From Flectonema sp. DT1601 (taxonomy: Eukaryota; Euglenozoa; Diplonemea; Diplonemida; Diplonemidae): a stretch of 64,000 nucleotides of DNA. A program made the translations under genes and the position numbers. Below, one piece after another: positions 62,056 through 64,000 of this stretch (within the stretch, counting starts at the first letter, position 1; each line of letters starts with the position of its first letter). The stretch is taken from positions 620,001 through 684,000 of the forward strand of contig OZ025798.1 of the NCBI GenBank assembly GCA_964019425.1, in the 5' to 3' direction. Under the pieces are notes generated by a model. That model had not been told where the DNA came from, ran no database searches, and was given only the letters and a program-made list of their open reading frames with translations.

Positions 62056-62308
62056 TTATTATTTAAAAAAAGGAAACAATCAGTTTAGCGTCTCGATCAG
62101 GACGGAAAATAGAAATTAATCGACATAGTCGATCGATAGAAAAAAAACAATGATAACATTGTTTATTCCTTTTTTTTTTTTTTTTTTTTATTCTTTTTAT
62201 TTATTTTTAAAGAAAAAACAATCAGTTTAGCGTCCTGACCAGGACGGAAAATTGAAAGTGATCCACATAGTCGATCGATAGAAAAAAGACAATGATAACA
62301 TTGTTTAT

Positions 62309-62341
<33 letters not shown>

Positions 62342-62733
62342 CTTTTAATTATTTTAAAGAAAAAACAATCAGTTTAGCGTCTTGACCAGGACGGAAAATA
62401 GAAAGTGATCGACATAGTCGATCGATAAAAAACAATGATAACATTGTTTATTCCTTTTTTTTTTCTTTTTTTTTTATTCTTTTTATTTATTTTTAAAGAA
62501 AAAACAATCAGTTTAGCGTCCTGACCAGGACGGAAAATAGAAAGTAATCGACATAGTCGATCGATAAAAAAAAAACAATGATAACATTGTTTATTCCTTT
62601 TTTTTTTCTTTTTTTTTATTCTTTTTATTTATTTTTAAAGAAAAAACAATCAGTTTAGCGTCCTGACCAGGACGGAAAATTGAAAGTGATCGACATAGTC
62701 GATCGATAAAAAAACAATGATAACATTGTTTAT

Positions 62734-62764
<31 letters not shown>

Positions 62765-63538
62765 CCTTTTAATTATTTTTTAAAGAAAAAACAATCAGTT
62801 TAGCGTCTTGACCAGGACGGAAAATAGAAAGTGATCGACATAGTCGATCGATAAAAAACAATGATAACATTGTTTATTCTTTTTTTTTTTTTTTTTTTTT
62901 TTTAATCCTTTTTATTATTTTAAAGAAAAAACAATCAGTTTAGCGTCTTGACCAGGACGGAAAATAGAAAGTGATCGACATAGTCGATCGATAAAAAAAC
63001 AATGATAACATTGTTTATTCTTTTTTTTTTTTTTTTTTTTAAATTCTTTTTATTTATTTTTAAAGAAAAAAAACGGAAAATAAAAATTAGTCGACAAAGT
63101 CGAACGATAAAAAAAAACAATGATAACATTGTTTATTCTTTTTTTTTTTGTTTTTTTTTATATTCTTTTTTATTAATTTTGAAAAAAAAACAATCAGTTT
63201 AGCGTCTTGACCAGGACGGAAAATAGAAAGTAATCGACATAGTCGATCGATAAAAAAAACAATGATAACATTGTTTACTCTTTTTTTTTTTTTTTTTTAA
63301 ATTCTTTTTATTTTAAAAAGAAAAAAAACGGAAAATAGAAATTAGTCAACAAAGTCGAACGATAAAAAAAAAACAATGATAACATTGTTTATTCTTTTTT
63401 TTTTATTTTTTTTTTTATATTCTTTTTTATTAATTTTGAAAAAAAAAACAATCAGTTTAGCGTCTTGACCAGGACGGAAAATAGAAAGTGATCGACATAG
63501 TCGATCGATAAAAAAAAAACAATGATAACATTGTTTAT

Positions 63539-63575
<37 letters not shown>

Positions 63576-64000
63576 CTTTTTTTTTTTTTAAAGAAAAAAC
63601 AATCAGTTTAGCGTCTTGACCAGGACGGAAAATAGAAAGTAATCGACATAGTCGATCGATAAAAAAAACAATGATAACATTGTTTATTCTTTTTTTTTTT
63701 TTTTTTAAATCTTTTTATTTATTTTTTAAAAAGAAAAAAAAAAAACGGAAAATAGAAATTAGTCAACAACGTCGAACGATAAAAAAAAAAACAATGATAA
63801 CATTGTTTATTCTTTTTTTTTTTATTTTTTTTTGTATTCTTTTTTATTAATTTTGAAAAAAAAACAATCAGTTTTGCGTCTTGACCAGGACGGAAAATAG
63901 AAAGTGATCGACATAGTCGATCGATAAAAAAACAATGATAACATTGTTTATTCTTTTTTTTTTTTTTTTTTTTTTTAAATCCTTTTTATTATTTTTAAAG
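62021..64000 (+). repeat. Satellite block S12 (runs off the window)
   Basis: Monomer-for-monomer repeat of block S11, cut by the window edge. Confidence 0.95.

Noticed and set aside
30890-64000. CRISPR array
   Set aside because: Regular repeats are present, but the intervening DNA is low-complexity T/A runs rather than unique spacers, and the setting is eukaryotic.
30890-64000. LTR or virus-derived element in the satellite zone
   Set aside because: No long terminal repeats, capsid, integrase or protease motifs were seen. The only reverse-transcriptase sequence is a LINE C-terminus.

Overview
The window is eukaryotic nuclear DNA. A membrane-protein gene at the left carries two short spliceosomal introns (66 and 78 nt, GTATGT donors). 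Intergenic DNA is AT-rich with long T runs, and there is a LINE fragment, a large satellite and several terminal-inverted-repeat (TIR) elements. The species cannot be named from the sequence. The LINE tail resembles elements common in animals, but that is weak evidence.

Left arm (1-4,650): a three-exon minus-strand gene for a multi-pass membrane protein of unknown family, then a small protein beginning MGCAGSK (a likely lipid-anchored N-terminus) whose 5' part has been tandemly duplicated and has decayed.

CAP array (4,658-29,025): three very large minus-strand genes (1,859, 2,290 and 2,114 codons) plus one truncated copy, head to tail, with shared flanks of about 1.2 kb. Each intact gene encodes a short signal sequence, 6, 6 or 8 nearly identical CAP (SCP/TAPS) domains joined by Pro-rich linkers, a Ser/Thr/Pro-rich stalk of variable repeat number, one membrane helix and a short conserved tail. 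The set looks like a rapidly evolving family of cell-surface proteins. A vestige with only flanks marks the left end, and a headless copy marks the right end.

Junction zone (29,025-30,890): a GIY-YIG-like reading frame, two blocks of a 10-bp minisatellite, and a minus-strand frame with a Cys/His cluster.

Satellite zone (30,890-64,000): roughly 18 kb of one AT-rich satellite, all in one orientation, interrupted by about 15 kb of inserted or co-amplified elements. Each monomer carries three short inverted repeats whose arms are conserved or change together; a diverged relative elsewhere in the zone keeps two of them with compensated arms. The inserts include TIR elements with 6-7 bp target duplications that carry tRNA-like sequences and, in two cases, pieces of large-subunit rRNA. 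There is also a dispersed coiled-coil gene, a 0.4-kb repeat that travels with the satellite, and LINE 3' fragments. The right end is a recent 2.53-kb higher-order tandem duplication.

Best candidates for something undescribed: (1) the satellite with compensated hairpins and (2) the TIR elements that carry tRNA-like and rRNA modules.
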